A stretch of 64,000 nucleotides of DNA from Archangium lipolyticum (GTDB lineage Bacteria > Myxococcota > Myxococcia > Myxococcales > Myxococcaceae), in the NCBI RefSeq assembly GCF_024623785.1, contig NZ_JANKBZ010000003.1, positions 62,001 to 126,000 of the forward strand, read 5' to 3'. How positions within the stretch are numbered: the first letter of the stretch is position 1; each line of letters opens with the position of its first letter. Positions 7,698 to 17,713 of the stretch are shown in pieces. A program made the position numbers and the translations under genes. The notes beneath the pieces were generated by a model. The model made no database searches and was not told the DNA's origin. It saw only the letters and a list, made by a program, of their open reading frames with translations.

Positions 7698-9647
7698 GTG
7701 CCCATCCGGACGCAGTCTCCCCGTCTTCTCCGCTCTGCTTCCTCCCCGAAGAATCCGCTTCCGATCGCCGCGCCAACGGCTCCCGCCGCACGGCCCGCGA
7801 CTCCGGGTTCCCTGTCCGCCACCACGGCCACCGCGCGCCTCGCCTACGAGGTGCTGATGACCCTGGATCTCGACGGCGATGGCCGCCTCACCGCTCGCGA
7901 CGCCGAGCGCGCCCGTGAGCGTGGGCAGCGCTTCGCGGTGGAGCTGGTGCTCGGCCCGGGAGCGCGTCTGGAGCTGACCGGGGCGGAGCGGCTCGCGCAC
8001 GCCGCGGACGTCCTCTCCGAGGAGCTGCTCGAGGGGCGGGGTGATGAGCCGGGGCTGCCCGTGGAGCGGATGCTCGCCCCGCGCACGGAGACGTTGCGGC
8101 GGTTGATCGACCAGGGTTGGGACGGGCTCGTCCGCCGCTCCGACCGGGCCGAGGATCTCAAGAAGGCGCTCGCGGTGATGCCGGTGAAGGACCCCGAGGG
8201 CCGGCTGCGCGTGTACGTCCCCGCGCGCGATCGCAAGGCTCTCAAGAAGCTCCGCGCCGAGGCCCGGCGCTCCGGCGGCCTGGAGATGGTGCCGCTCCAG
8301 AAGCCTCGTGGGGCCGAGGACTGGCGGGCGCTCATGCGCGCGCCGGGGATGCTCTACCTCCCGCGCCCCTACATCGTCCCGGGTGGCCGCTTCGTGCAGA
8401 TGTTCGGCTGGGACAGCTACTTCAACGCCCGGGGGGCCCTGGCCTCCGGCCGCTACGAGCTCGCGAGGGATCTGCTCGAGAACCAGCTCTACGAGATCGA
8501 GTACTACGGGAAGATCCCCAACTCGAACCTCAGCTACCACCTGTCGCGGACCCAGCCGCCGCTCATGCCCCGGCTGGCGCTGGAGCTCCACGCGGTGCGC
8601 CCGGACCTGCGTCTGTTGAAGCGGGTGGCGAAGGTGGCCGAGCAGGAGCTCGAGAACGTCTTCCGCACGGGTCCGCGCGCCACGCCGAGCGGGCTCTCCC
8701 GCTACAAGGACGACGCCGAGGGGCCCGACGCCGAGGACCTGTCCGCGTTCTATGCCTCGCGGCCGGACGACGCCGAGTTCCACCGTCACGATCGCGCCAT
8801 CCGCGAGAGTGGCTGGGACATGTGCCACCGCTTCGGCACGGCCACGCACCACCACGAGCCGGTGTGCCTCAACTCGCTGCTGTTCCAGTACGAGATGGAT
8901 CTCGCGGAGATCCTCCGCCTGGTGGAAGGGGCGGACTCGCTGAAGGCGGCCCGGTACGCGAAGGCGGCCCGGGCCCGGGCGCGCACCATGCGCACGCGCT
9001 TCTGGGACGCCGGGCGGGGGATGTTCTTCGACCACGACTTCGTGGCCGGACGCCGCTCGCGCTACGAGTCCCTGGCCACCTTCTATCCGCTGTGGACGGG
9101 CTGGGCATCGCGGGAGGAGGCCGCCGCCGTGGCCGCCGCGCTCCCGCGCTTCCTCCATGATGGAGGCCTGACCTCCAGCACCCGCGCGTCGCGCGAGGCC
9201 GCGGGTGGAGAGGCCCTGCAGTGGGACTGGCCCTTCGGCTGGGCGCCGCACCAGATCATCGCGGTGGAGGGGCTGCGCCGCTACGGCTTCCACGCCGAGG
9301 CCGACGCGGTGGCCTACCGCTGGGTGTCCATGATTCTGGACATCGCGGGGAGCCACAACGGCCTGGTGAAGGAGAAGTACGACGTGGTGAGCAGGTCCGC
9401 CGAGGTGGCCGTGGAGTACGGCAACCAGGGCGCGGATCGCGGGCCGCTGCTGGCGCCCAGGTCCGAGCGCACGCTGGGCTTCGCCTGGACGAACGCCTCG
9501 GTGCTGCTGCTGCTGGATGGCTTGTCTCCCGAGCTGCGCGAGGCGCTCGATGCGGGCCTCCCCGCCGACAGCGTGCTCGGACCTCCGCGCGACCAGGGCG
9601 GCAGCGGTCGTTCCCGGAAGAAGCGCGGTGCCCGCATCGCCGCGTGA
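7698..9647 (+). CDS. EF-hand-containing trehalase (GH37)
   Basis: Hydrolyses trehalose to two glucose molecules, by family. The GTG at 7698 is chosen because AGAAGG lies 6 nt upstream; the longer frame from 7581 has no ribosome site. The protein is 649 residues. A Ser/Ala/Pro-rich N-terminus is followed by one EF-hand loop (DLDGDGRLTARDAE, about residues 52-65), then the GH37 domain. Trehalase signature 1 is PGGRFVQMFGWDSYF, followed by GKIPNSNLSYHLSRTQPP. The catalytic acid is in ESGWDMCHRF and signature 2 is QWDWPFGWAP. The catalytic base is likely in VEYGNQG. No clear signal peptide is seen. The Ca2+-binding role is inferred from the loop alone. Confidence 0.9.
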   Translation: MPIRTQSPRLLRSASSPKNPLPIAAPTAPAARPATPGSLSATTATARLAYEVLMTLDLDGDGRLTARDAERARERGQRFAVELVLGPGARLELTGAERLAHAADVLSEELLEGRGDEPGLPVERMLAPRTETLRRLIDQGWDGLVRRSDRAEDLKKALAVMPVKDPEGRLRVYVPARDRKALKKLRAEARRSGGLEMVPLQKPRGAEDWRALMRAPGMLYLPRPYIVPGGRFVQMFGWDSYFNARGALASGRYELARDLLENQLYEIEYYGKIPNSNLSYHLSRTQPPLMPRLALELHAVRPDLRLLKRVAKVAEQELENVFRTGPRATPSGLSRYKDDAEGPDAEDLSAFYASRPDDAEFHRHDRAIRESGWDMCHRFGTATHHHEPVCLNSLLFQYEMDLAEILRLVEGADSLKAARYAKAARARARTMRTRFWDAGRGMFFDHDFVAGRRSRYESLATFYPLWTGWASREEAAAVAAALPRFLHDGGLTSSTRASREAAGGEALQWDWPFGWAPHQIIAVEGLRRYGFHAEADAVAYRWVSMILDIAGSHNGLVKEKYDVVSRSAEVAVEYGNQGADRGPLLAPRSERTLGFAWTNASVLLLLDGLSPELREALDAGLPADSVLGPPRDQGGSGRSRKKRGARIAA

Positions 9648-9680
9648 GATACCTCCCGGCCGTTCGCTTGTTCCTCTGGG

Positions 9681-12600
9681 TCATCCCGTCGTGACGGTGA
9701 CGGCCCGGGCGGCGGCGCGGACCGCGGGGCGTGGATGCTGGCGCAGCTCGCGCAGGAGCCGCCGGGCCTCGTCCCCCCGCCAATCCTGCCGGTTGCCCAC
9801 CTCGCGCACGAGCGCCAGTGACACGAGCGGGGCCTCGGCTCGCACCCGGGCCGCCACGTCCAGCAGCACCTCTTGCGAGCACTCCTCCCTGGCGAACTTC
9901 ATCACCGACGCCACCATGGTCTCGAGCGCCTGGGCGAAGAGGGGCTCGTCGCGGATCTCCGCCGCGAGCCCGAGCAGCGCGTCGGCGACCGGGCCCGCCT
10001 CCTTCCAGACCAGGGCATGCACCCGGAGCCGGGCCGACAGGGGCCACAGGCAGGCGTCCCTGTCGAGCACGCGCGCCACCTCGTTCAGCCGCTGACGCAG
10101 GCCCAGCAACACCGGGCGCGGCTTGACCAGCAGTCCTTCGACGAGGAGCTTCAGCCGGTTGTACGCGGGCAGATCCCCCCGGGGCCCGGCGTCCTGCTCC
10201 TCCTTCATGGAGGCGGAGACGAGCGCCGCCGCGCAGTCCACCACCTGCTCGAAGGCGCGCCCATCCCGTGTCACCAGCGTCAGCAACACGGTGGCGCCAT
10301 TCCATTCCTCTCCGCTGGAGAGATCCACGATGCGCGCCGCCGCGAGCCGCGCCACCCGCTCCTCGATTCCCGACGACCAGTCAAACAGCGCGTGGAAGGT
10401 CCGCTGGCGCACCTCGTATTCCGGGTGGTCCGCCAGTTGGAAGAGGAGCTCGGCGTAGCGGGGACGGAGCCGGTCGGGGAGGGCCTCGGGAGACTGCTCG
10501 AGGACACTCCGGGCCACGTACGGATCCGGGTTGCGCACGAGGGTCGCCAGCATCTCCCAGGCGGACTCCTCCGTCTCCAGCAGCCGGCGCGCGGCGTGGC
10601 TCATCGCGATGCACACGTCCCGGTGCACGTGGGGCTCGTTCCATTGCTGGCGCAGCAGGGCCAGGGAGCTGGCATCACGGGCGGTGGCGAGCTGCCGCAC
10701 CAGCTCCTTGTGCACCGTCACCTTCATCTTGCCGCGCGAGAGCAGCACGGCCAGCGTGCCCGTGCGGCGGGCGGGAGGCAGCTGCTTCAGGATTTCGGGC
10801 AGCGCGTACATGGCCACCCGCGCGCGATCCCCGTCCAGGTGCTCCAGCAGCAGGGGGAGCGCGAACTCGGGCCGGTCCAGCTTCGCGAGCGCGCCGAGCG
10901 CGGCCTCCACCGTGGGCACGTCATGCCACTCGAGGAAGGGTTGGAGGTGCTTCTCCGTCACCACCGGCAGCCGCGCCAGGGTGTGCAGCACGTCCGTCCG
11001 CTCCCAGTCACAGCGCACCTCGTCGTTGGCGATCCGCAGGAGCAGCTCCCGGTAGCGCTCCTGGTGCCGGGGCAGCCAGCGCTGGAAGCCCTCGCGCAGG
11101 ATGGGAATCCAACCCCGGCCGTCCACGGCGAAGCGGCCCTCCAGGGGGCGGCCGTCGAGGTAGGGCTCCAGCGCCTCCGGCCGGTGCCGGTGGAGGTGCT
11201 CGAGCACCTGGGGGAAGGTGATGGCCGAGGCGTCCCGCGCCAGCAGCTTGCGCACGCGCTGATCCCTCGTCCGGGGCGGCTCCAGCCAGTACTGGATCGC
11301 CCGGTGGGCGTGCCAGTCGATCTCCGACTCGGTGATGGGCTCCAGCAGCGCCTGGAGCATGTCCACGTTCCAGGCGCGCCGGCCGAGCGTCTCGCACAGG
11401 GCGAAGACGAGCTTGGGCCGCTCGTGCTGGCCGACGGCACGGATCCGCGGCAGCAGGGCGGCCACCAGGTGGTGCTCGGCGCCTCGGGCCAGCCCCTTGA
11501 GCCGGATGATCTCGATGGAGTCGTCCAGCCCGACGAGCCGCTCCAGCGTCCTCAAGGCGAACTGGAAGAGGTCTCCCCGGTGCTCCATCAGGTGGGCCCG
11601 GATGAGCTCGAGGATCAGGCTCCGCAGCGCCGTCAGGGTGGCCTCCGAGGTGTCGCGCGCCTCGAGCGCGTCCGTCACCAACGTCTCCAGGAGCGCAATG
11701 TGCTCGGAGGTGTAGAGGGGGGCCATGATCTCGAGCGCCCGCAGGACCTCGCGGCGGACCGGATCCTGCTCGTTCTTCAGCCGGGAGAGGTAGGTGAGCG
11801 TCTCCGTCACTCCCCGGCCCGACAGGGCGGTGCTGGCCACGAGCATCGAGAGCGCCATCGCCCGGTCATGGGGGTCGCTGGCGAAGGCGGCCTCCTGGAG
11901 GGGCTCGCGCGAGTGCTCGATGGCGCGGAAGGTCAGCAGGCGGAGCCGCTGATGGCGATCCTCCCGGAGCTCGGGCCGCTCGAGCTGACGTGCCGCCTCG
12001 GCGTCCCGCGTGGCGGTGGGCAGGGCGCAGATGAGATGCGTCTCCAGCTGGGGAGGAGGGACACCGTCGAAGGCATGCGTGAAGAGGGCGGTCCGCTCGG
12101 AGGGGGGCACCCTCTGGAGCAGCCGGGTGAGGAGCCCCTGGCGGTCCGCCAGCAGGCGTGCGAGGCCCAGGCGCTGCTCGGACGAGAAGCACTTCGCCAC
12201 CTCCCGCAGCATGCCCGGTGACAGGATCCTTTCGTTCAGGCTCTTCTGAAGCGAGGGCCGGCCGAGGAGCTGGAGGACCTGTTCCGGGTACTCGCGCACG
12301 AGCCGGGGCAGGCCCCTCACCACGAATTCGGGCACGGAGGTGGAGAGGTACTCGCGCACGAGGGCGAGCACCGCCTCGGTCCGGAGGCCGAGCAGCTCCC
12401 CCAGGGGCACCTGCCAGGTGTGGAAGAGCTCCTCGCGCGCCGAGGCGGAGGCCTCGGAGAACCGGGCCTGGAGGAAGGCGAGCACCGCGTCCGGGTGGCG
12501 GTGCACCAGCGTGCGCCAGGCCCGCACGGCATGTGCGAGCTCCGGCAGGAAGCGCCGCATGTCCTCGGTGTCCAGCGCGGGGAGCAGCAGGGCCGCCTCG

Positions 12601-13019
12601 CCATCGCCATGGTTCGCGCGGACGACTGGCAGCAGCCGGGCCGCGAGCCGTTTCCTCCGGGCGAGCGCCACGCCCTTGAGCACCCGCCGCCGGCTCAGGG
12701 CGGACAGCTCGGGGAGGATTCGCTCGAGCGCCGTGTCGTCCCGGATGCCTTGTCCGGCGAAGGCGGCGGCGCGTCCCCGCACCGCTCGCGAGGGGTGGGT
12801 GAGGCCGCGGAGCAGCACGGCCTCGTTCCGGGCGGCGCGGGCCATCACCAGCGCCAGGGTCGCCTCGTAGGCCTCTCCGGCCACCAACTCGTCCATCAGC
12901 GCCGAGAGGGACTGGAGCCCCCGGGCCTCCCGCCCGATCGTGGCCACGCGCTCGAAGCGTGCCCTGTAGCCCCGTGAGTCCAACTCCTCCAGCAGCGCGG
13001 CGCGAGTGGGTACCTGCAA
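9681..13019 (-). CDS. Very large HEAT/armadillo-repeat protein
   Basis: A 1112-residue, almost wholly alpha-helical protein, starting at TTG with a strong GGAGGGG site about 7 nt upstream. It is built of paired amphipathic helices typical of HEAT repeats (for example LLRGLTHPSRAVRGRAAAFAG, HDVPTVEAALGALAKLDRPEFALPLL, VRNPDPYVARSVLEQSPEAL), implying a long curved solenoid for protein binding. No signal peptide, membrane segment or catalytic motif is visible, so it is probably a cytoplasmic scaffold. It converges with the trehalase gene (33 bp gap). HEAT-type assignment rests on pattern only; the function is unknown. Confidence 0.8.
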   Translation of the reverse strand: MQVPTRAALLEELDSRGYRARFERVATIGREARGLQSLSALMDELVAGEAYEATLALVMARAARNEAVLLRGLTHPSRAVRGRAAAFAGQGIRDDTALERILPELSALSRRRVLKGVALARRKRLAARLLPVVRANHGDGEAALLLPALDTEDMRRFLPELAHAVRAWRTLVHRHPDAVLAFLQARFSEASASAREELFHTWQVPLGELLGLRTEAVLALVREYLSTSVPEFVVRGLPRLVREYPEQVLQLLGRPSLQKSLNERILSPGMLREVAKCFSSEQRLGLARLLADRQGLLTRLLQRVPPSERTALFTHAFDGVPPPQLETHLICALPTATRDAEAARQLERPELREDRHQRLRLLTFRAIEHSREPLQEAAFASDPHDRAMALSMLVASTALSGRGVTETLTYLSRLKNEQDPVRREVLRALEIMAPLYTSEHIALLETLVTDALEARDTSEATLTALRSLILELIRAHLMEHRGDLFQFALRTLERLVGLDDSIEIIRLKGLARGAEHHLVAALLPRIRAVGQHERPKLVFALCETLGRRAWNVDMLQALLEPITESEIDWHAHRAIQYWLEPPRTRDQRVRKLLARDASAITFPQVLEHLHRHRPEALEPYLDGRPLEGRFAVDGRGWIPILREGFQRWLPRHQERYRELLLRIANDEVRCDWERTDVLHTLARLPVVTEKHLQPFLEWHDVPTVEAALGALAKLDRPEFALPLLLEHLDGDRARVAMYALPEILKQLPPARRTGTLAVLLSRGKMKVTVHKELVRQLATARDASSLALLRQQWNEPHVHRDVCIAMSHAARRLLETEESAWEMLATLVRNPDPYVARSVLEQSPEALPDRLRPRYAELLFQLADHPEYEVRQRTFHALFDWSSGIEERVARLAAARIVDLSSGEEWNGATVLLTLVTRDGRAFEQVVDCAAALVSASMKEEQDAGPRGDLPAYNRLKLLVEGLLVKPRPVLLGLRQRLNEVARVLDRDACLWPLSARLRVHALVWKEAGPVADALLGLAAEIRDEPLFAQALETMVASVMKFAREECSQEVLLDVAARVRAEAPLVSLALVREVGNRQDWRGDEARRLLRELRQHPRPAVRAAARAVTVTTG

Positions 13020-13348
13020 GCCTGCTCCCCTCCGGTGTGGTCCGTGACTTCACGCCCCCTGACGTCCAGTGCCCGGTCGCCTGACAGCCGTCAGAGGTGT
13101 AGGCCCACTGCGCACCTTCCTCTTCGAGGCTCGGGGTTGATCCACCGGAGACTCTCTCTGACAATGAGAAATCCAGAACGGTTGGAGCGGCCCGGGGAAT
13201 GGCGGGGCGCCTGACCGCAAAGTTCTCAAGTAGGTTCCGAGAATCGGATTCATCGAAAGACGAACAGGTGAGCGGACGGATGGAGCTGCCCAGCCACCCC
13301 AGTCTCGCCGGGATGGGGGCCCCGGCATTCGAAGTGCGAGAGGCGCGG
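13020..13348. other. Divergent intergenic region (HEAT gene / histidine kinase)
   Basis: No convincing gene. The left end holds the HEAT gene's ribosome site. On the + strand the kinase frame is open from 13199 and could add up to 50 residues if an upstream ATG (13280) is used. A short inverted repeat, TTCTC-N11-GAGAA, lies near 13222-13242. No good -35/-10 pair was found. Confidence 0.4.
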
Positions 13349-15049
13349 ATGAGTGGTGAGACCACGGCGGAGCAGGCCCTGCGTGCCAGCAACCTGCTAC
13401 TCAAGGCCCTCACCGAGGCCCAGACGGAGTTCATCCAGGGCCATGAGCCCCATCGGTTGTTCGACAAACTCCTATCAGTTCTGCTGCGGCTGACGAGCAG
13501 CGAGTACGGCTTCATCGGCGAGGTGAGGCACAACCCGGATGGCACGCCCTACCTGCGGACCAATGCCATCACCAACATCGGTTGGACGCCGGAGCTTCGG
13601 GCCTTCCACGATCGCCAGGCCCCCCAGGGCATGGAGTTCCGCAACCTCAAGACGCTCTTCGGCACGGTGATGACGACGGGCAAGCCGGTGGTGGCCAACA
13701 TGCCGGCGGTGGATCCGCGCCGGGGCGGGCTGCCCGATGGGCACCCCCCGTTGCGCTGCTTCCTGGGACTGCCCTTCCACTCGGCCACGGAGCTGGTGGG
13801 CATGGTGGGCATCGCCAACCGCCCCGGAGGCTATGACGACGAGGTCATCTCCTTCGTCCAGCCCTTCCTGGCCACGTGCTGCGCCATCCTCCAGGGCCTG
13901 CGCAGCGAGCAGCGGCGACAGCAGGCCGAGGAGGAGGTCCGGCGCTCCGCGGCGAGCTTCCGCACCCTCATCGAGCGCTCGCCGGATGCCATCGTCCTGC
14001 ACCGGGATGGCAAGGTGCTCTTCGCCAACCCCGCCGCCGCCTGTCTGCTGGGCCATGAGAGCGAGGAGATGCTCCGGGGCCGTCCGGTCGAGGAGCTCGT
14101 CCAGCCCGGCAACGAGTTCGCGTTCGCCGAGCTCTCCAGTGTCGGCACTCCCCACGAGGTGAAGTTCCGGCACCGCGAGGGCCGGCGGGTGCTGGGCGAG
14201 GTGGTGACCGTCTCCCTGCCTTTCGACGGCCAGCCGACGGTGGTCTCCATCGCCCGCGACATCACCGAGCGCCGGCAGGTGCAGGAGAAGCTGCTGGCCT
14301 CCGAGCGCATGGTGTCGCTGGGCACGCTGGCCGCCGGCGTGGCCCATGAGATCAACAACCCCCTGTCGTACATGCTGAGCAACCTGCGCTTCGTGGACGA
14401 CGAGCTGGCCGCGCTGGCCGAGGCGGGCGAGACGCTCTCGGGCGAGCGGGGACAGGAGGTCCGGGACGCGCTGCGGGAGGCGCTCTCGGGCAGCACCCGC
14501 GTGCGCGACATCGTGCGGGACTTGAAGACCTTCTCGCGCGGCAACGACGAGCAGCAGGGCGGGGCGGTGGACGTGCGGACCGTGCTCGACTCGTGCGTGA
14601 ACATGGCCTGGAGCGAGATCCGCCACCGCGCGCGGCTGGTGAAGGACTACGGCGACGTGCCGCCCGTGGGCGCCAACGAGTCCCGGCTCGCCCAGCTCTT
14701 CCTCAACCTGCTCGTCAACGCCGCCCAGGCCATCCCCCATGGGGATCTCCAGGCCAACGAGATCCGCCTCTCCACCACCCACGAGGAGGGGCAGGTGGTG
14801 GTGGCGGTGCGCGACACCGGCGTGGGCATCCCCAAGGAGAACCTCGGCCGGCTGTTCGATCCCTTCTTCACCACCAAGCCCATTGGGGTGGGCACCGGAC
14901 TGGGGCTCTCCATCTGCCACGGCATCATCACCGCGCTGGGCGGACGCATCACCGTGCAGAGCGCACCGGGCCAGGGCACCACCTTCCGGGTCTTCCTGCC
15001 GGTGGCCGCCTGCTCGGAGCAGCGGGGGCCGGAGCAGGCCGCCTCGTAG
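13349..15049 (+). CDS. Sensor histidine kinase with GAF and PAS domains
   Basis: A 566-residue cytoplasmic kinase with no membrane segment. The ATG at 13349 is chosen for a GAGAGG site 7 nt upstream; an ATG at 13280 is an alternative. Domains in order: a GAF domain (about residues 30-180, beginning LLRLTSSEYGFIGEV), a PAS domain (about 200-310, FRTLIERSPDAIVLHRDG), a dimerisation/phospho-acceptor domain with the H-box VAHEINNPLSYML, and an HATPase_c domain with N-box LAQLFLNLLVNAAQAI and G-boxes DTGVGIP and GTGLGLS. It should autophosphorylate in response to a soluble or redox signal sensed by GAF/PAS. No cognate regulator adjoins it. It converges with the P450 gene, 3 bp away. Confidence 0.93.
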   Translation: MSGETTAEQALRASNLLLKALTEAQTEFIQGHEPHRLFDKLLSVLLRLTSSEYGFIGEVRHNPDGTPYLRTNAITNIGWTPELRAFHDRQAPQGMEFRNLKTLFGTVMTTGKPVVANMPAVDPRRGGLPDGHPPLRCFLGLPFHSATELVGMVGIANRPGGYDDEVISFVQPFLATCCAILQGLRSEQRRQQAEEEVRRSAASFRTLIERSPDAIVLHRDGKVLFANPAAACLLGHESEEMLRGRPVEELVQPGNEFAFAELSSVGTPHEVKFRHREGRRVLGEVVTVSLPFDGQPTVVSIARDITERRQVQEKLLASERMVSLGTLAAGVAHEINNPLSYMLSNLRFVDDELAALAEAGETLSGERGQEVRDALREALSGSTRVRDIVRDLKTFSRGNDEQQGGAVDVRTVLDSCVNMAWSEIRHRARLVKDYGDVPPVGANESRLAQLFLNLLVNAAQAIPHGDLQANEIRLSTTHEEGQVVVAVRDTGVGIPKENLGRLFDPFFTTKPIGVGTGLGLSICHGIITALGGRITVQSAPGQGTTFRVFLPVAACSEQRGPEQAAS

Positions 15050-15052
15050 GCC

Positions 15053-16273
15053 TCAGCGCCGCTCGGCCCTCAGCCGGAGGCTCCGGGGGCCCCGCAGCAG
15101 GAAGCTGCCGCCCCAGTCGATGTGATCCTCCTGGCCAGGGGCGAAGGCCAGGCGGCGCACCCGGCGGAGGATCTCCTCGAGGGCCACCTTCGTCTCGAGC
15201 CGGGCCAGCGGCGCGCCCAGGCAGAAGTGGATGCCATGGCCGAAGGCGATGTGTCCGTGGGTGTCCCGGGTGATGTCGAACCGGTCCGGCTCGGGGAACT
15301 TCCGCGGATCCCGGTTGGCCGAGGCGAGCAGGAACATGACGCGCGAGCCCTTCGGCAGCGCCTGGTCGCCGAGCTCCGTGTCCGCCGTGGTCACCCGGAA
15401 GACGGCATGGGCCGGCGGCTCGTAGCGCAGCACCTCCTCGATGGCGTTGGGGATGAGCGAGGGGTCCGCCGCCAGCTTCTCCCACTCGGAGGGGTGCCGC
15501 ATCAGCGCCACCAGCCCATTGCCGAGCAGGCTGGTGGTGGTCTCGTTCCCGGCCACGAGCAGCAACCGGGTGAAGGCGATGACCTCGGCGGGAGACAGCA
15601 GCCCCTCCTGCTCACCCGATTCCAGCAGGGCGCTGATGAGATCCCCGCGCGGCTCCTGGCGGCGCCGCGCGATGGCGGCCTCCAGGTACTCGTTGAGGGC
15701 CCGGAGCTCGGAGAGCATCCGCGGCATCTCCCGCCTGTCGGTGGAGAAGTCGGTGCTCTGGACGACGGCATCCGACCAGCGCTTGAAGTCCTCGCGGCGC
15801 TCGGGCTCGATGCCCAGCATCTCGGCGATGACGATGACCGGCAGGGGCTCGGCCAGGTCCGCCACGAAGTCGGGCTCCTCCCGGGAGAGCATGGCGTCGA
15901 GCAGCCCGCTGGCGATCTCCCGGATGCGCGGCTCCAGGTCGGCGATCCGGCGGGGCGTGAAGGCGCGGCTCACCAGGGTGCGCAGGCGCGTATGCACGGG
16001 CGGGTCGTTGAAGATCAGGTTGTTGCCGGGCTGGAAGTACTGGAGCAGCTCCCCGCCGAGCGCCTCCGGCGGCAGCCCGCCGGGGGTCGTCCGCGAGGAG
16101 AACAGGGCGGGGTTCTTGAGGGCGGGAAAGACGTCCTCGTGGCGGGTGACGACGTAGCAGCCCATCAGGGCCTCGACCTTCTGGACCGGCCTGCTGGACT
16201 CCCTCAGCGTCCGATAGAGGGGGTAGGGGTTGGCCAGCACCTCGGACGTCAACATGGGGTTGGTGGAATTCAT
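15053..16273 (-). CDS. Cytochrome P450 (second copy)
   Basis: A 406-residue soluble bacterial P450 of the CYP107/109-like size class, starting at MNSTNPML with a GGAGAG site. The I-helix motif is AGNETTTSLL (Asn where many have His), the K-helix ExxR is in EEVLRYEP, and the haem loop is FGHGIHFCLG with axial Cys351. The open frame runs on for 2.6 kb upstream of the true start, but that extension is antisense to the M16 genes and not real. A ferredoxin and reductase are not adjacent. It diverges from the M16 pair (96 bp). Family is firm; the substrate is unknown. Confidence 0.95.
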   Translation of the reverse strand: MNSTNPMLTSEVLANPYPLYRTLRESSRPVQKVEALMGCYVVTRHEDVFPALKNPALFSSRTTPGGLPPEALGGELLQYFQPGNNLIFNDPPVHTRLRTLVSRAFTPRRIADLEPRIREIASGLLDAMLSREEPDFVADLAEPLPVIVIAEMLGIEPERREDFKRWSDAVVQSTDFSTDRREMPRMLSELRALNEYLEAAIARRRQEPRGDLISALLESGEQEGLLSPAEVIAFTRLLLVAGNETTTSLLGNGLVALMRHPSEWEKLAADPSLIPNAIEEVLRYEPPAHAVFRVTTADTELGDQALPKGSRVMFLLASANRDPRKFPEPDRFDITRDTHGHIAFGHGIHFCLGAPLARLETKVALEEILRRVRRLAFAPGQEDHIDWGGSFLLRGPRSLRLRAERR

Positions 16274-16369
16274 CGGCTCTCCGTGTCGTGGGGTCGGCTT
16301 TCGGCCGCGAGACACTCCCGCCTCGAAACACCTGCTTGCTCCGAGGGAAGCCGTGTATAGGGTGTCCTC

Positions 16370-17713
16370 ATGCCGAAGGCACCCGCGAAACCCGCCGAGC
16401 GCACGGCGGACCCCGTCCTCCAATCCCTGTTCGACGTTCAGGAGGCCACGCTGTCCAATGGCCTCAAGGTTCGTCTGCTCGCCAATAATCAAACGCCCGT
16501 GGTGAGCCTCTACACCTTCTTCCAGGTGGGCAGCCGCAACGAGCGGCCCGGCATCACCGGCATCAGCCACCTCTTCGAGCACATGATGTTCAACGGGGCG
16601 AAGAAGTACGGCCCCAAGCAGTTCGACAAGGTGCTCGAGTCCAACGGCGGCCGCTCCAACGCCTACACGTCCACGGACATGACCGTGTACTACGAGGACT
16701 TCGCCTCGGACGCGCTGGAGACGGTGTTGGATCTGGAGTCGGACCGGATGCGCGCGCTGCGCATCAACGACGAGTCGCTCGCCAGCGAGCGCCAGGTGGT
16801 GATGGAGGAGCGCCGCGCCCGGGTGGACAACGACATCACCGGGATGATGGACGAGGAGCTGGGCACGCTCGTCTGGAAGGCCCACCCGTACCGCTGGCCC
16901 GTCATCGGGTGGATGAAGGACATCGAGAACATCACCCGCCAGGACTGCGAGCAGTACTTCCGCACGTACTACGCGCCCAACAACGCGGTGCTCTACATCT
17001 GCGGGGACATCGACCCGAAGAAGACGCTGGCGCTGGTGCGCCGCTACTACGGGGACATCCCCAAGGGCCCCGCGCCCGCCCCCGTGCTCGACGCCGAGCC
17101 CCCCCAGAAGGGCGAGCGCCGCGCCGAGCTGCGCCACCCCGCCCAGTCCCCGTCGGTGATGATCGCCTACCGGGGCCCCGCGGGGCGTGACGAGGACACG
17201 CTCATCCTGGACATCATCCAGTACGCGCTGACGAAGGGCGAGGGCAGCCGGCTGGTGAAGAAGCTCGTCTACGACACGCAGCTGGCCATCTCCGTGGGAG
17301 TGGACTGGGGCTGGCGGATCGATCCCGGCGCCATCCTCGTCTTCCTGGAGCTCAAGCCGGACTCGGATCCGCGCAAGGTGGAGGAGGTCGTCTACGAGGA
17401 GCTGGCGCGCGTGGCCCGCGAGGGGCTCACGGAGCGCGAGCTGCAGAAGGCCAAGAACAACCTGCGGGCGGACCACCTGCGGGAGCTGGCGACGAACAGC
17501 GGGCGCGCGCACGCCATGGGCCACTACGAGGCGCTGCTCGGCTCGTGGCGGAGCGGGCTGACGCTGCCCTCGGTGTACTCGGCCACCACGAACGAGCAGG
17601 TGAAGGCCGTGGCGGCGAAGTACTTCGTCCCCGAGCGCCGCTCCGTGGTGACGCTCCTCCCCGCGCCGGGCGAGGCCGCTGGGGAAATCGAAGATGGAAA
17701 GGACGCCGAGTAG
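16370..17713 (+). CDS. M16 zinc metalloprotease, catalytic subunit
   Basis: A 447-residue protein with the inverted zinc motif HLFEH at residues 67-71 and the third ligand Glu146 (QVVMEERR) at the family spacing of about 75 residues. It is a single two-domain half, as in bacterial M16B (PqqL/YmxG-like) proteases, which pair with a non-catalytic subunit. No signal peptide is seen, so it is probably cytoplasmic. The stop codon touches the start of the partner gene (TAG then ATG), so they are translated together and probably form a heterodimer that degrades peptides. Confidence 0.93.
   Translation: MPKAPAKPAERTADPVLQSLFDVQEATLSNGLKVRLLANNQTPVVSLYTFFQVGSRNERPGITGISHLFEHMMFNGAKKYGPKQFDKVLESNGGRSNAYTSTDMTVYYEDFASDALETVLDLESDRMRALRINDESLASERQVVMEERRARVDNDITGMMDEELGTLVWKAHPYRWPVIGWMKDIENITRQDCEQYFRTYYAPNNAVLYICGDIDPKKTLALVRRYYGDIPKGPAPAPVLDAEPPQKGERRAELRHPAQSPSVMIAYRGPAGRDEDTLILDIIQYALTKGEGSRLVKKLVYDTQLAISVGVDWGWRIDPGAILVFLELKPDSDPRKVEEVVYEELARVAREGLTERELQKAKNNLRADHLRELATNSGRAHAMGHYEALLGSWRSGLTLPSVYSATTNEQVKAVAAKYFVPERRSVVTLLPAPGEAAGEIEDGKDAE

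Noticed and set aside
9873-12221. A 782-codon + strand frame
   Set aside because: It is antisense to the HEAT-repeat gene, with no conserved motif and Arg/Gln/His-rich composition.
13199-13348. Longer N-terminus for the histidine kinase
   Set aside because: The ATG at 13349 has the better ribosome site and the extra residues show no domain; an ATG at 13280 cannot be fully excluded.
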